Part shown: positions 7,991 through 14,262 of the stretch, one piece after another
Layout: the number at the start of each line of letters is the position of its first letter
Numbering within the stretch: the stretch's first letter is position 1
From: a virus
Direction: 5' to 3' (one strand)
IMG/VR virus record: IMGVR_UViG_3300010371_000454
Location: 1 to 41,066 of that record
Length of the DNA: 41,066 nt
Notes under the pieces: model-generated
The model's input: only the letters and a program-made list of their open reading frames with translations
The model's database searches: none
What the model was told of the DNA's origin: nothing
Position numbers and translations under genes: made by a program

Positions 7991-7991
7991 G

Positions 7992-8468
7992 TCACGCGCT
8001 CCCGAAGTTGAGGCGTGCGAACTCGCCGTATCGTTGCGCGGCTTCGTCGTCATAGGCGTGCGCCGCTTCCACGTCCGTACCAAAGGAGCCGAGGTATCTC
8101 TTGCCACACTGGGCTTGATAGCGGCCGTGCGGGAGGCGCGTCACACCTTTGAACTTGCCTCGCGGCTTAGAGTTTTGCTGATTGCGCGCGTTATCGCAAA
8201 CACGCAAATTGCTCGGCAGATTATTCTCTCGGCGGCCGTCCTTGTGGTCCAGCATTCCGGGAGGCCATTCGCCATGCGTGAGAAGCCAGACTACGCGATG
8301 CGCCTGCAGATCGATCCCCATGAATTGCAGGACGATGTACCCCTGCTTGTCCATTCGACCAGCGCGCACGCCGGCGCGGGCTTTACCGCGTGTCACGCGC
8401 CAAACCAAGTTCGCGCCATCAATCCGCAAGACGGCCGCGATTTCAGCGTAGGTGATCGGCTCAGCCAT
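7992..8468 (-). CDS. HNH endonuclease with C-terminal AP2 domain
   Basis: Residues about 15-100 form an HNH_3-type nuclease: LVWRVTRG, then H57 (AHRVVW), D74-H75 (LDHKDGRR) and N83/N87 (NNLPSNLRV). Residues about 107-155 (KGVTRLPHGRYQAQ ... GSFGTDVEAAHAYDDEA) form an AP2/ERF DNA-binding domain. This architecture is typical of free-standing homing endonucleases in phages. It overlaps the following small gene by 8 bp in the operon and interrupts no recognisable gene. Confidence 0.92.
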   Translation of the reverse strand: MAEPITYAEIAAVLRIDGANLVWRVTRGKARAGVRAGRMDKQGYIVLQFMGIDLQAHRVVWLLTHGEWPPGMLDHKDGRRENNLPSNLRVCDNARNQQNSKPRGKFKGVTRLPHGRYQAQCGKRYLGSFGTDVEAAHAYDDEAAQRYGEFARLNFGSA

Positions 8469-8712
8469 GCTCGTTCCCGGTGGCTTTGGCGATGGCGGCG
8501 CTTAGAGAGTCAGCGTCGGATGTTTCTTGGTGTGCTCGGTGGTGCTCCGGAATGAACCGAGGAAAGCCGGATTGATGCGCGCGCAGCTTCACGGTCTTTC
8601 CGCAAAGTGGGCACGGGACTTTTCTGTCGTTGCCCACTTTGATGCCGCCGCCGTAGTCGTAGTAACTGGTCCCACCCGCAAAACAGTTGAAACGCAGGGA
8701 TTTGAAACTCAT
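8461..8712 (-). CDS. Small zinc-finger-like phage protein (83 aa)
   Basis: The start MSFKSLRFN at 8712 creates an ATGA overlap with the upstream gene. A CPLC motif (about 34-37) followed by His residues (H45, and the EHHRAH cluster near 56-61) suggests a Cys2-His2 type zinc site. Function unknown; possibly nucleic-acid binding. Confidence 0.65.
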   Translation of the reverse strand: MSFKSLRFNCFAGGTSYYDYGGGIKVGNDRKVPCPLCGKTVKLRAHQSGFPRFIPEHHRAHQETSDADSLSAAIAKATGNEHG

Positions 8713-8990
8713 ACCTTGCCTCCCAGTGCTTTGGCAATGGCGTCTTCGGCCTTCTTTTCGGAATCCGACTTGGGATAACCATGAGGCTTCAGACGCGCAT
8801 AGCTTTCGCACATGCCGACCAACGCGGCGAGCAGATCATGGGCTGCGGCAATCAGGGTGGCATTGTCAAATGCATTCCCCATGGGCGGTAGAAAAACTGT
8901 TGCAATCGTGATTGGGCCGGCCACTACGATAGGCACCATGTGACGATCAATGGTCGCCCGCCATGGTCCTGGCGTTGGCTGCGCGCTCAT
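8709..8990 (-). CDS. Conserved phage accessory protein (93 aa)
   Basis: The start MSAQPTPGPW is a recognisable beginning of a widespread phage protein type, followed by NAFDNATLIAAAHDLLAAL, the characteristic helix of this group. The biological role is unknown. It is coupled at both ends by ATGA overlaps. Confidence 0.75.
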   Translation of the reverse strand: MSAQPTPGPWRATIDRHMVPIVVAGPITIATVFLPPMGNAFDNATLIAAAHDLLAALVGMCESYARLKPHGYPKSDSEKKAEDAIAKALGGKV

Positions 8991-9085
8991 GCCACCCCCA
9001 CGATCACGACGATGGCGAGCAGTGCAGCCAGTGCGAGCGCCACGTCTGCCCACAGCCGACGCGGGTGTTGCTGATACTCAGTCAT
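8987..9085 (-). CDS. Single-span small membrane protein (32 aa)
   Basis: The 32-codon gene begins MTEYQQHPRRLWADV and continues into one hydrophobic helix (ALALAALLAIVVIVGVA) that reaches the C-terminus. Its start overlaps the end of the 55-residue gene upstream, and its end overlaps the next start by ATGA. Size and charge pattern suggest an inner-membrane peptide with a cytoplasmic N-terminus; function unknown. Confidence 0.65.
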   Translation of the reverse strand: MTEYQQHPRRLWADVALALAALLAIVVIVGVA

Positions 9086-9245
9086 GGCGCGTCTCCCTGG
9101 TGATGGGTTTTGCAAGCAGCCAGCGGTCACCCAGCCGCTGCACAGCTGCAATCCACTTGCGCTGGTTCGCACGGCGGATTTCCTTGGACATGTAGCCGCC
9201 GCGGTACAGTCGACAGGCACGTCGTGCTAGAGCGAAGGTGCTCAT
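9078..9245 (-). CDS. Small basic protein (55 aa)
   Basis: The frame encodes 55 residues beginning MSTFALARRACRLYRGG and continuing with KEIRRANQRKWIAAVQRLG, a strongly basic amphipathic helix. ATGA overlap with the preceding gene and an 8-bp overlap with the next make it part of the coupled operon. It may bind nucleic acid; that is inferred only from charge. Confidence 0.65.
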   Translation of the reverse strand: MSTFALARRACRLYRGGYMSKEIRRANQRKWIAAVQRLGDRWLLAKPITRETRHD

Positions 9246-9448
9246 GCGGCCTCCCGTGCGGCGAGCATGGCGTCTGCCTGCTTGTATGCCCAGCTGGCAC
9301 GATCATCGAATGAAAATTCGGCGCCAAACGGATTTATTGCTGCAGCTTCCATCGCCTTCGCGGCGAAGTAATCTCGCAGGTCAACCGGCAGCATGACGGG
9401 CGCCGCGGCAGTGTGCAGTTGGCTGCTGCTTTTCGTTGTAGTGTTCAT
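9242..9448 (-). CDS. Conserved small phage protein (68 aa)
   Basis: The start MNTTTKSSS is chosen because the frame upstream overlaps the neighbouring gene. The core LRDYFAAKAMEAAAI ... ASWAYKQADAMLAARE is a pattern I recognise from many phage and prophage small proteins: DYFA segment followed by a Y..AD.ML.AR helix. Function unknown. Confidence 0.75.
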   Translation of the reverse strand: MNTTTKSSSQLHTAAAPVMLPVDLRDYFAAKAMEAAAINPFGAEFSFDDRASWAYKQADAMLAAREAA

Positions 9449-9450
9449 GC

Positions 9451-9708
9451 TCACGCTCCCCGCGCAACAGCTGCATTGCGCATGTCTTGCCGGTAGGTTG
9501 GAGACGCGCGGTACGCTTCTTCTGCAGCTTCGAGCGCATCGTTTTCGATGATGGCCGTCAGCGATTCGCACAAGTCCAGCAGCGCCTCACCAGCCGGCGT
9601 ATTGGCACTGATGCGAACCAGCATGGCGCGGGCAATGTCCAATGCATCCTGCTCGTTGAAACCAGCGGTCAACCTGATTGCGTTGATCGCGTCCTGTGCG
9701 GTTTTCAT
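9451..9708 (-). CDS. First gene of the PL operon, small helical protein (85 aa)
   Basis: An all-helical 85-residue protein (TAQDAINAIRLTAGFNEQDALD ... is followed by LLDLCESLTAIIENDALEAAEEAYR). A strong Shine-Dalgarno sequence AGGAG lies 8 nt before the ATG. In lambdoid phages the first PL gene is often the antiterminator N, but this protein lacks an obvious Arg-rich N-terminal motif, so no such role is claimed. Confidence 0.7.
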   Translation of the reverse strand: MKTAQDAINAIRLTAGFNEQDALDIARAMLVRISANTPAGEALLDLCESLTAIIENDALEAAEEAYRASPTYRQDMRNAAVARGA

Positions 9709-9733
9709 GGCTGTTCTCCTGTTGTTGCACACG

Positions 9734-9857
9734 GAGCGATTGGGTGGAGTGCCGGGGCTGCGTTCAGCTTTCAGGCTGCGCCACTAAATACGGGCTAGGC
9801 CACTGGATGGGTTCGAGCCATCACATCCCGCCATGCCAGCACTCCACTCAATCGCTC
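9734..9857 (-). promoter_or_regulatory. Structured leader of the PL transcript
   Basis: Two 22-base arms (9734-9755 and 9836-9857) pair with one wobble and one mismatch, closing an 80-nt loop. The loop contains a 5-bp hairpin (GATGG/CCATC). The stem ends 13 nt before the AGGAG ribosome binding site of the first operon gene. A further hairpin, AAGGCC/GGCCTT, lies upstream at 9923-9942. The PL start site would be near 9971, so all of this is in a roughly 260-nt untranslated leader. Structure is read from sequence; a regulatory function is inferred. Confidence 0.55.
9784..9834 (-). CDS. Possible leader peptide in PL leader (16 aa)
   Basis: A 16-codon frame (MAGCDGSNPSSGLARI) starts at 9834. A GGAG sequence 7 nt upstream would serve as ribosome binding site, but it lies inside the 22-bp stem and would be masked when the stem forms. 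That arrangement is what a translation-sensitive switch would need. There is no independent support that it is translated. Confidence 0.25.
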   Translation of the reverse strand: MAGCDGSNPSSGLARI

Positions 9858-9976
9858 ATTTCCTCGCCCACCAGCTGCGATCAACTTGATCTGGAACCCC
9901 CTCGCGCCTCCGGTTGGCTAAGAAGGCCGGTTGCGGGGCCTTCGGGTTCGTGTCGCTGGTTTTGTACGAGTGAATG

Positions 9977-10022
9977 AATAGTAGCGGCACTGCTATTAAA
10001 TGTCAACAGTGCCACTGCTATT
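9977..10022. promoter_or_regulatory. Left operators OL1 and OL2
   Basis: Two pseudo-palindromes lie with centres at 9987 and 10012, exactly 25 bp apart. Site 1 (9977-9997) pairs AATAGTAGCG with CACTGCTATT around a central G, 8 of 10 positions symmetrical. Site 2 (10002-10022) shares the half-site CACTGCTATT. The same half-sites and the same 25-bp spacing occur at PR. They overlap the -10 and -35 elements of PL, so they are the expected CI/Cro binding sites. Confidence 0.75.
9978..10006 (-). promoter_or_regulatory. Promoter PL (leftward early)
   Basis: On the minus strand TTGACA (10006-10001) is followed after exactly 17 bp by TACTAT (9983-9978). Transcription would start near 9971 and run into the recombination/integration operon. 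The -35 is perfect and the -10 matches four of six. The element shares 23 of 30 bases with PR. Confidence 0.8.
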
Positions 10023-10071
10023 TCCTCAGAAATATTTCCACACCTAGGGAAATCACCTACCCGCAGGCAAC

Positions 10072-10093
10072 AAAAAACCGCCCGAAGGCGGTT
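10072..10093 (-). terminator. Terminator of the cI-lipoprotein transcript
   Basis: On the minus strand AACCGCC-TTCG-GGCGGTT forms a 7-bp stem with a UUCG loop, followed by a short T-run. It ends leftward transcripts from cI and the lipoprotein gene before they enter PL. Confidence 0.85.
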
Positions 10094-10114
10094 GGTAGCG
10101 GAGCGTCAAGTGAT

Positions 10115-10411
10115 TCAACTGCCCGTCGGCTTGCACTCAATCAGAAGAGTGCGAGAGATAACCGGCCCAAAGAAGGCGGACGCACCCACTGCGCCGCCGG
10201 CAACGGAAGACGCGCCGTTCTGCGTGATCACGCGATAGCCAGCGGTTCCGCACACGTCGCCCGCTTTTTCGTAGCATGCATTCCAGGTGAGAGCACTTCC
10301 GCTGCAGTTGATGCTGTGTGCTGCGTGGCCGCTAGGGCCATAGGTGGGTCTGTCCACGGCGCAGCCAGCCAAGGCACTCGCTACAAAGGCCACAGCGATC
10401 AGGTTTCTCAT
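10115..10411 (-). CDS. Prophage lipoprotein next to cI
   Basis: The 98-residue precursor starts MRNLIAVAFVASALAGC: a basic start, hydrophobic segment and lipobox with Cys17, so it should be a membrane-anchored lipoprotein. Mature sequence contains four further Cys (for example INCSGSALTWNACYEKAGDVCG), consistent with disulfides in the periplasm. The start is supported by AGGGGA just upstream. It lies 95 bp downstream of cI on the same strand and before a terminator, the place of rexAB in lambda, so it may be expressed in the lysogen. Function (for example exclusion of other phages) is only a possibility. Confidence 0.75.
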   Translation of the reverse strand: MRNLIAVAFVASALAGCAVDRPTYGPSGHAAHSINCSGSALTWNACYEKAGDVCGTAGYRVITQNGASSVAGGAVGASAFFGPVISRTLLIECKPTGS

Positions 10412-10506
10412 GATTTCCCCTATTATTTTCTGCACGGCTTAAGTAGTAAACCTAATACATCTTTTGTTGCGTTCGGCCATAAAGTCATAGATTCTGGCCG
10501 GACGTG

Positions 10507-10983
10507 TTACTCGGAGCCACCGCTTTCCTGTGCGGGCGTCTCGCTCATGATGTCGATGTCCATGATCTTCGCGGCCATGAGCAGGGCGTCTCCGAGCTTT
10601 AGCTGTATGCGCGGCTCCAACCGCGACAGCTTCTCGAGCGAGATGGACCGGAAGGGCCACGCGGCACGGGCCTTCCTTTTTGTGGCGTGCGCAAACGTCA
10701 GCGTAACTACTGGATCACCGGTCGCAATTCGCGCCAAACGCGGGCTGAATTCTGCAATCGGGTGACCGAGCCCACGCTCGAAGCCAAGGGCGGCTTTCAA
10801 GCTTAACGCTACGTCTCCCCTCAGAAATTGGCCTACCGCGCTTTGGCCCCCAATTTTATATTTCTCGCCAAAAACGGCCTGTGAATCGCGCGGCTCCAGA
10901 TCCCAAATCTCCTTTAGACGCGCCGCTTCCCGCCGATTTTCGTCAGTGACGGGCGCCTTCTTCGGGGCTGTCTTCTTTTTCAT
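10507..10983 (-). CDS. cI: CI-like lysogeny repressor without peptidase domain
   Basis: The 158-residue protein has a basic N-terminal tail (MKKKTAPKKAP) and a helix-turn-helix domain of the XRE/LexA-like phage repressor type (about 15-85; recognition region QAVFGEKYKIGGQSAVGQFL, then ALGFERGLGHPIAEFSP). The C-terminal part (90-158) is short and helical and lacks the Ser-Lys S24 peptidase fold of CI/LexA. The start at 10983 is chosen because a 20-codon extension would run through the operators. It is divergent from cro, across the operator region it should bind. Confidence 0.85.
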   Translation of the reverse strand: MKKKTAPKKAPVTDENRREAARLKEIWDLEPRDSQAVFGEKYKIGGQSAVGQFLRGDVALSLKAALGFERGLGHPIAEFSPRLARIATGDPVVTLTFAHATKRKARAAWPFRSISLEKLSRLEPRIQLKLGDALLMAAKIMDIDIMSETPAQESGGSE

Positions 10984-10988
10984 CGCGA

Positions 10989-11060
10989 AACAATAGCGCC
11001 GCTGCTCAGAAAAACGAAACAGCGCCACTGTTGACAAATGCAAGCAGTGGCACTACTATT
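10989..11060. promoter_or_regulatory. Right operators (OR1, OR2, possible OR3)
   Basis: OR1 (11040-11060, centre 11050) has right half CACTACTATT and left half ending AGCAGTG. OR2 (11015-11035, centre 11025) has AACAGCG and CACTGTTGAC. They are 25 bp apart, exactly as at OL. A weaker third copy (10989-11009, AATAGCG/CGCTGCT) overlaps the region just before the cI start. OR1 and OR2 cover the -10 and -35 of PR. This is a lambda-like genetic switch layout. Confidence 0.75.
11031..11059 (+). promoter_or_regulatory. Promoter PR (rightward early)
   Basis: TTGACA (11031-11036), 17-bp spacer, TACTAT (11054-11059). The predicted start site is about 7 bp further, at or next to the A of the cro ATG (11066). 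The cro mRNA would therefore be leaderless. Confidence 0.8.
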
Positions 11061-11065
11061 TCGCC

Positions 11066-11314
11066 ATGAACTCGATCAAATCCATTCGCGAAAGATTGGG
11101 GGCGACCCAAGCCGCACTTGCCGAGGGCATCGGTTGCACGCAGGGAAATGTAGGCCACTACGAGCGGGGCCAGACCATCCCGCCGGACGCGGCTAAGCGC
11201 CTGATCGCCTACGCAAAGACCTTGGGCCACGACCTCACCTTTGATGACATCTACGGCGCGCCAGACGCGTCCGCAGCGCCCACACAGGACGCAAGGGGGG
11301 TATCCCATGCCTAA
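11066..11314 (+). CDS. cro: Cro-like XRE-family regulator
   Basis: The 82-residue protein has an XRE helix-turn-helix in residues 3-37 (ERLGATQAALAEGIGCTQGN, then VGHYERGQTIPP), which is the typical Cro/CI DNA-binding fold. It is the first gene of the PR transcript and divergent from cI. No ribosome binding site precedes the ATG; the start coincides with the predicted transcription start. It should bind the same operators as CI and favour lytic growth. Confidence 0.88.
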   Translation: MNSIKSIRERLGATQAALAEGIGCTQGNVGHYERGQTIPPDAAKRLIAYAKTLGHDLTFDDIYGAPDASAAPTQDARGVSHA

Positions 11315-11435
11315 GCCTCGCGTGCGCCAAACCTCGCTCGGTGAGGTAACAGAGTATTTCGACGATCCCGCTGAGCATGGGTTCGAGGCTGAGCCGCCCG
11401 TCAATCCTGACGACTTGGGAGCGGCGGGGGAATGA
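11307..11435 (+). CDS. Small acidic early protein (42 aa)
   Basis: A GGGGGG-rich ribosome binding site at 11295-11300 precedes the ATG inside cro, and the gene overlaps cro by 8 bp. The 42 residues start basic (MPKPRVRQTSLGE) and end acidic (PPVNPDDLGAAGE). No family recognised. Confidence 0.6.
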   Translation: MPKPRVRQTSLGEVTEYFDDPAEHGFEAEPPVNPDDLGAAGE

Positions 11436-11554
11436 GCGCGCATCCAGTCGGGCAGGGCGTCGGAAACATGGATCCAAGGAGATTGGCTTTTCATACCTCC
11501 ATTGTTTTTCGTTCGCCCATTTTTGAGATGGCAACAGACGGCAAGACGACATGA
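11432..11554 (+). CDS. Possible small early protein (40 aa)
   Basis: The 40-codon frame (starting MSAHPVGQGVGNMD) fills the interval between two better-supported genes and has ATGA overlaps at both ends. A GGGAG/GGGGGA stretch precedes the start. The sequence has no recognisable family, and codon composition is less GC-biased than neighbours, so it may be either a real peptide or a spacer. Confidence 0.5.
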   Translation: MSAHPVGQGVGNMDPRRLAFHTSIVFRSPIFEMATDGKTT

Positions 11555-11934
11555 CATCTGTTGCGCCGCCCCAGCTCACGTTCAATTTCGAGCCTTCGCT
11601 GCCTGAGCGTTTCCCGACGCTGCGCAGGTATCTCGCCCACCGTGCCGACCAGCACCCGAGCAAATCTGCCAAGACGATTGCGGCCGATATGGACATGGCG
11701 CCATCGACCCTCTCGCGCAAGCTCAATCCCGGCGACGGCGACACCCAACGCTTCAATCTGGACGACCTTGAGGGCTACCTGCAATCGACGGGTGACGTGT
11801 CCGCGGTGATCGAGTACCTGGCCGCGAAGTACATGGACAGCGACGAATCACGCCGAGCGCGCGTCCTATCAAAAGTCGAGGGGCTTGTCCCTGAATTGCT
11901 CGCGGCCATAGCCGCACTTAAAGCGTCTGCATGA
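11551..11934 (+). CDS. CII-like regulatory protein (Phage_CP76 type)
   Basis: The 127-residue protein resembles the CP76/CII regulator family: an N-terminal region (LPERFPTLRRYLAHRADQH), a helix-turn-helix with KTIAADMDMAPSTLSRKL (about 40-58) and the conserved QRFNLDDLEGYLQSTGD block (about 66-82). In related phages such proteins sit directly after cro and are thought to control the lysis-lysogeny choice. A C-terminal helical tail may support oligomerisation. Confidence 0.75.
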   Translation: MTSVAPPQLTFNFEPSLPERFPTLRRYLAHRADQHPSKSAKTIAADMDMAPSTLSRKLNPGDGDTQRFNLDDLEGYLQSTGDVSAVIEYLAAKYMDSDESRRARVLSKVEGLVPELLAAIAALKASA

Positions 11935-12269
11935 GCCAACAATTGAGCATCGATTTCACAGCCGCCCGCGAGCTTGGAGAACAGGCTGCCAACGCTTGTT
12001 TAGCCAAGGCCCGCAAGGCAGACCCCGAGTTCTCCGAAAAGGCCGCTGCGGCGATTCTGGCGCATCTGAAAGCCGTTCGCCAGGCCAGCGGGGAAAAACT
12101 GGTTGATGTGGCGATTGCGCATGGGGCGCGCCCGCACGATTCGCGTGCATTCGGCGGCGTGTTTCAGGGACTGGCGCGCAAGGGGTTGATCGAGTGCCTG
12201 CGTTCTGACTTGCCACGCGCCCGTGGTCACGGTACTAGCGGCGGAAGACTGTGGAGCATCTGCCAATGA
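11931..12269 (+). CDS. Winged-helix-like early phage protein (112 aa)
   Basis: This protein type is common upstream of phage replication genes. The stretch AIAHGARPHDSRAFGGVFQ followed by LARKGLIE and the basic SDLPRARGHGTSGGRLW end fits a winged helix in which the C-terminal wing is Arg/Gly-rich. It is coupled by ATGA to both neighbours. A DNA-binding role in replication is inferred. Confidence 0.7.
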   Translation: MSQQLSIDFTAARELGEQAANACLAKARKADPEFSEKAAAAILAHLKAVRQASGEKLVDVAIAHGARPHDSRAFGGVFQGLARKGLIECLRSDLPRARGHGTSGGRLWSICQ

Positions 12270-13081
12270 CCGACCCCAAGACAGATGTGTGGATGCCTTT
12301 ATGGATCGGCTCCTACCTGGCCGACACCATGAAGCTGACCACGATTCAGCATGGGGCCTATCTGTTGCTTCTGATGTCGTACTGGCGCGAGCGCGCTCCG
12401 CTCATTGATAGCGACGACGAGCTGCGCAGCATCACGAAAACAGACAAGTCCGAATGGAAGCGCCTGCGCCCGGTTCTTGAGAAGTTCTTCAAGGTGGCAG
12501 ATGGCGTCTGGTGGCACAAGCGCGTAGAGCAAGAAATGGTTGCGGCAGATGCTCGCGCTAAGAAGGCATCGGAGAAGGCGGAAAAGGCTGCACAAGCACG
12601 ATGGGGAGTAAAGCCCAAGGATGCTACTGGCAATGCTTCAAGCATTCCACAAGCATTGCCAAAGGATAAGCATGATGAATGCCCTCCACCATCACCTATA
12701 CCTTCCTCACTACGTTCGGAAAGGGAGCAGCGCGCTTCGCGCCTGCCTGCCGACTGGATTCTGCCGGACGAATGGAGGGTTTGGGCGATAGCCGAACGGC
12801 CAGAACTCGACCCCGATCGGACAGCAGAAAAGTTCGCGGACTACTGGCGCGGCGTCGGTGGCGCAAAGGGCCGAAAGCTGGACTGGCTGGCGACATGGCG
12901 CAACTGGGTCCGTGAAGAGCGCGCAGCGCCACGCGCCAATCCGCAAGCATCCGAGCCCACCTGGCGCACGGAGCAGCGCGAGCGCACACAGCAGGCCGCG
13001 CCCGGCGTAGCGGTCAAAAACCCGAAAGATTTTTTCTTCGATTCGGAGGCGAAAAATGCCATTCCCCACCTCGTGGACTGA
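12266..13081 (+). CDS. DUF1376 (YdaU-like) replication protein
   Basis: Residues 1-110 form a DUF1376 domain: MPLWIGSYLADTMKLTTIQHGAY, split here as the start of the domain, LLLLMSYWRE, then a winged-helix-like part with WKRLRPVLEKFF and WWHKRVEQEM. A Lys/Ala-rich linker follows, and a C-terminal domain (about 170-225) with LPADWILPDEW ... FADYWRG ... DWLATWRNWVREE, typical of phage O-like replication initiators. The gene begins in an ATGA overlap (start at 12266) and ends 26 bp inside the next gene. Confidence 0.82.
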   Translation: MTDPKTDVWMPLWIGSYLADTMKLTTIQHGAYLLLLMSYWRERAPLIDSDDELRSITKTDKSEWKRLRPVLEKFFKVADGVWWHKRVEQEMVAADARAKKASEKAEKAAQARWGVKPKDATGNASSIPQALPKDKHDECPPPSPIPSSLRSEREQRASRLPADWILPDEWRVWAIAERPELDPDRTAEKFADYWRGVGGAKGRKLDWLATWRNWVREERAAPRANPQASEPTWRTEQRERTQQAAPGVAVKNPKDFFFDSEAKNAIPHLVD

Positions 13082-13523
13082 CCGGATTTTTGACAAGCTG
13101 ACGCTGGTATACGGGCAGGCGTTCCTGCGCCGCTGGCAGGACATCGACCTGAACGCGGTGAAGTCGGATTGGTGCCATGAGCTCGATGGCTTTGAGAACC
13201 ACCCCAAGGCCATCGCCTACGCGCTGCAAAACCTGCCAACCGACAAGCCGCCGACCGTGCTGGAATTCCGCGCCATGGCGCGCCGCGCGCCGGCCGATGA
13301 GGTGCCGCGGCTGCCAGAGCCCAAAGCCGATCCCGGCCGCATTGCCGCTGAACTGGCAAAGCTGGCGCCGTTGCGCAAGCGCACGTCAGTGGACGGACGG
13401 GATTGGGCTCGGCGCATCCTGCAGCGCCACGAAAACGGATTGCAGGTTTACGCGCCGTACAGCGTCAAGCTGGCGAAGGCTTTCATGAGTCGCAACCTTG
13501 CGGCGGAAATGGAGCTCGCATGA
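13056..13523 (+). CDS. Putative replication accessory protein (155 aa)
   Basis: This protein follows the initiator-like gene and overlaps it by 26 bp, which is the place of helicase-loader genes in lambdoid phages. The segment RIFDKLTLVYGQAFLRRW and the HELDGFENHPKAIAYALQNLP region are conserved in similarly placed phage proteins as I recall. No ATPase motif is present. A helicase-loading or initiator-partner role is inferred from position. Confidence 0.6.
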   Translation: MPFPTSWTDRIFDKLTLVYGQAFLRRWQDIDLNAVKSDWCHELDGFENHPKAIAYALQNLPTDKPPTVLEFRAMARRAPADEVPRLPEPKADPGRIAAELAKLAPLRKRTSVDGRDWARRILQRHENGLQVYAPYSVKLAKAFMSRNLAAEMELA

Positions 13524-14020
13524 AACACCGCACCGTCAAACCGATTTTTACGCGGCTGATCGAAAAAACCGTCGAGGAAGGCGATTGCCTGATCTGGACC
13601 GGCTGCTGCGCGAATGGCAAATGGCCGCAGTGGAACATCGATTACAGGCCGACGCCTGTGCGCCGCACGCTATGGGAGCAGGTGCACGAACGTTCAGCTA
13701 AGCGGCTTGAAGTCGGCACATCGTGCGGAACGCCAAAATGCGTGCATCCGGATCATCTGGTCGCGCGCAGCCGCTCGCAGCGGATGAAAGGCATTCCGCT
13801 GAGCCCGGCGAACGTCGCGCGGGTCGCGCTCGGGCGCCGGCGCAAGTCGAAGCTGAACATCGATCTGGTGCGCCAGATTCGCGCCAGCGATGAGCCCGGC
13901 AATGTCGTTGAGGAGCGGCTTGGACTCAAGGCCGGCTACGCGTCGCGCATCCGGTCGGGGCGCGTCTGGCGCGATCATGCGAGCCCGTTTGCGGGGTTGG
14001 GCGAGAGGGTGGCTGCATGA
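13520..14020 (+). CDS. HNH-like endonuclease with HTH tail
   Basis: Residues 10-90 resemble phage HNH enzymes: CLIWTG (23-28), and SCGTPKCVHPDHLVA (68-82) with C69, C74, H76 and H79. The usual AHRL helix with the first His is replaced here by RRTLWEQ, so nuclease activity is uncertain. Residues 108-153 (SKLNIDLVRQIRA ... EERLGLKAGYASRIRSGRVW) form the HTH module that follows HNH domains in this group. ATGA overlaps link it to both neighbours. Confidence 0.75.
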   Translation: MKHRTVKPIFTRLIEKTVEEGDCLIWTGCCANGKWPQWNIDYRPTPVRRTLWEQVHERSAKRLEVGTSCGTPKCVHPDHLVARSRSQRMKGIPLSPANVARVALGRRRKSKLNIDLVRQIRASDEPGNVVEERLGLKAGYASRIRSGRVWRDHASPFAGLGERVAA

Positions 14021-14262
14021 CCTGCACAGACTGCCAACACCTCAGATCCACCGGCGAACTCGGCGCAACGATGGCACGTCTTGGCTTTGGCGGCTGCACC
14101 AAGCATCCGGCCTATGTTTTCCAAAGCATGACGCGCGAGCGTGAATGCGCATGGTTCGTGCGTGCCGACGATGCGCGGATTGCGCGGGTGAGGCAGCACC
14201 TTGGGAAAGCGAAGGGGAAGCGTGAAACAAAGCTGCAAAACGTGCGCGCTGTGGGATATTGA
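14017..14262 (+). CDS. Small Cys-containing protein (81 aa)
   Basis: The N-terminus CTDCQHL and the later FGGCTKHP and RECAWF residues make a four-Cys pattern typical of small zinc-binding phage proteins. The C-terminal third is basic (HLGKAKGKRETK). Function unknown. It overlaps the following GTG-initiated gene. Confidence 0.7.
   Translation: MTCTDCQHLRSTGELGATMARLGFGGCTKHPAYVFQSMTRERECAWFVRADDARIARVRQHLGKAKGKRETKLQNVRAVGY

Noticed and set aside
9801-9830. tRNA T arm in the PL leader (GATGG-GTTCGAG-CCATC on the plus strand)
   Set aside because: The transcribed strand is the minus strand, where the loop is the complement, and the T-loop position is shifted by one base; reported only as part of the hairpin.
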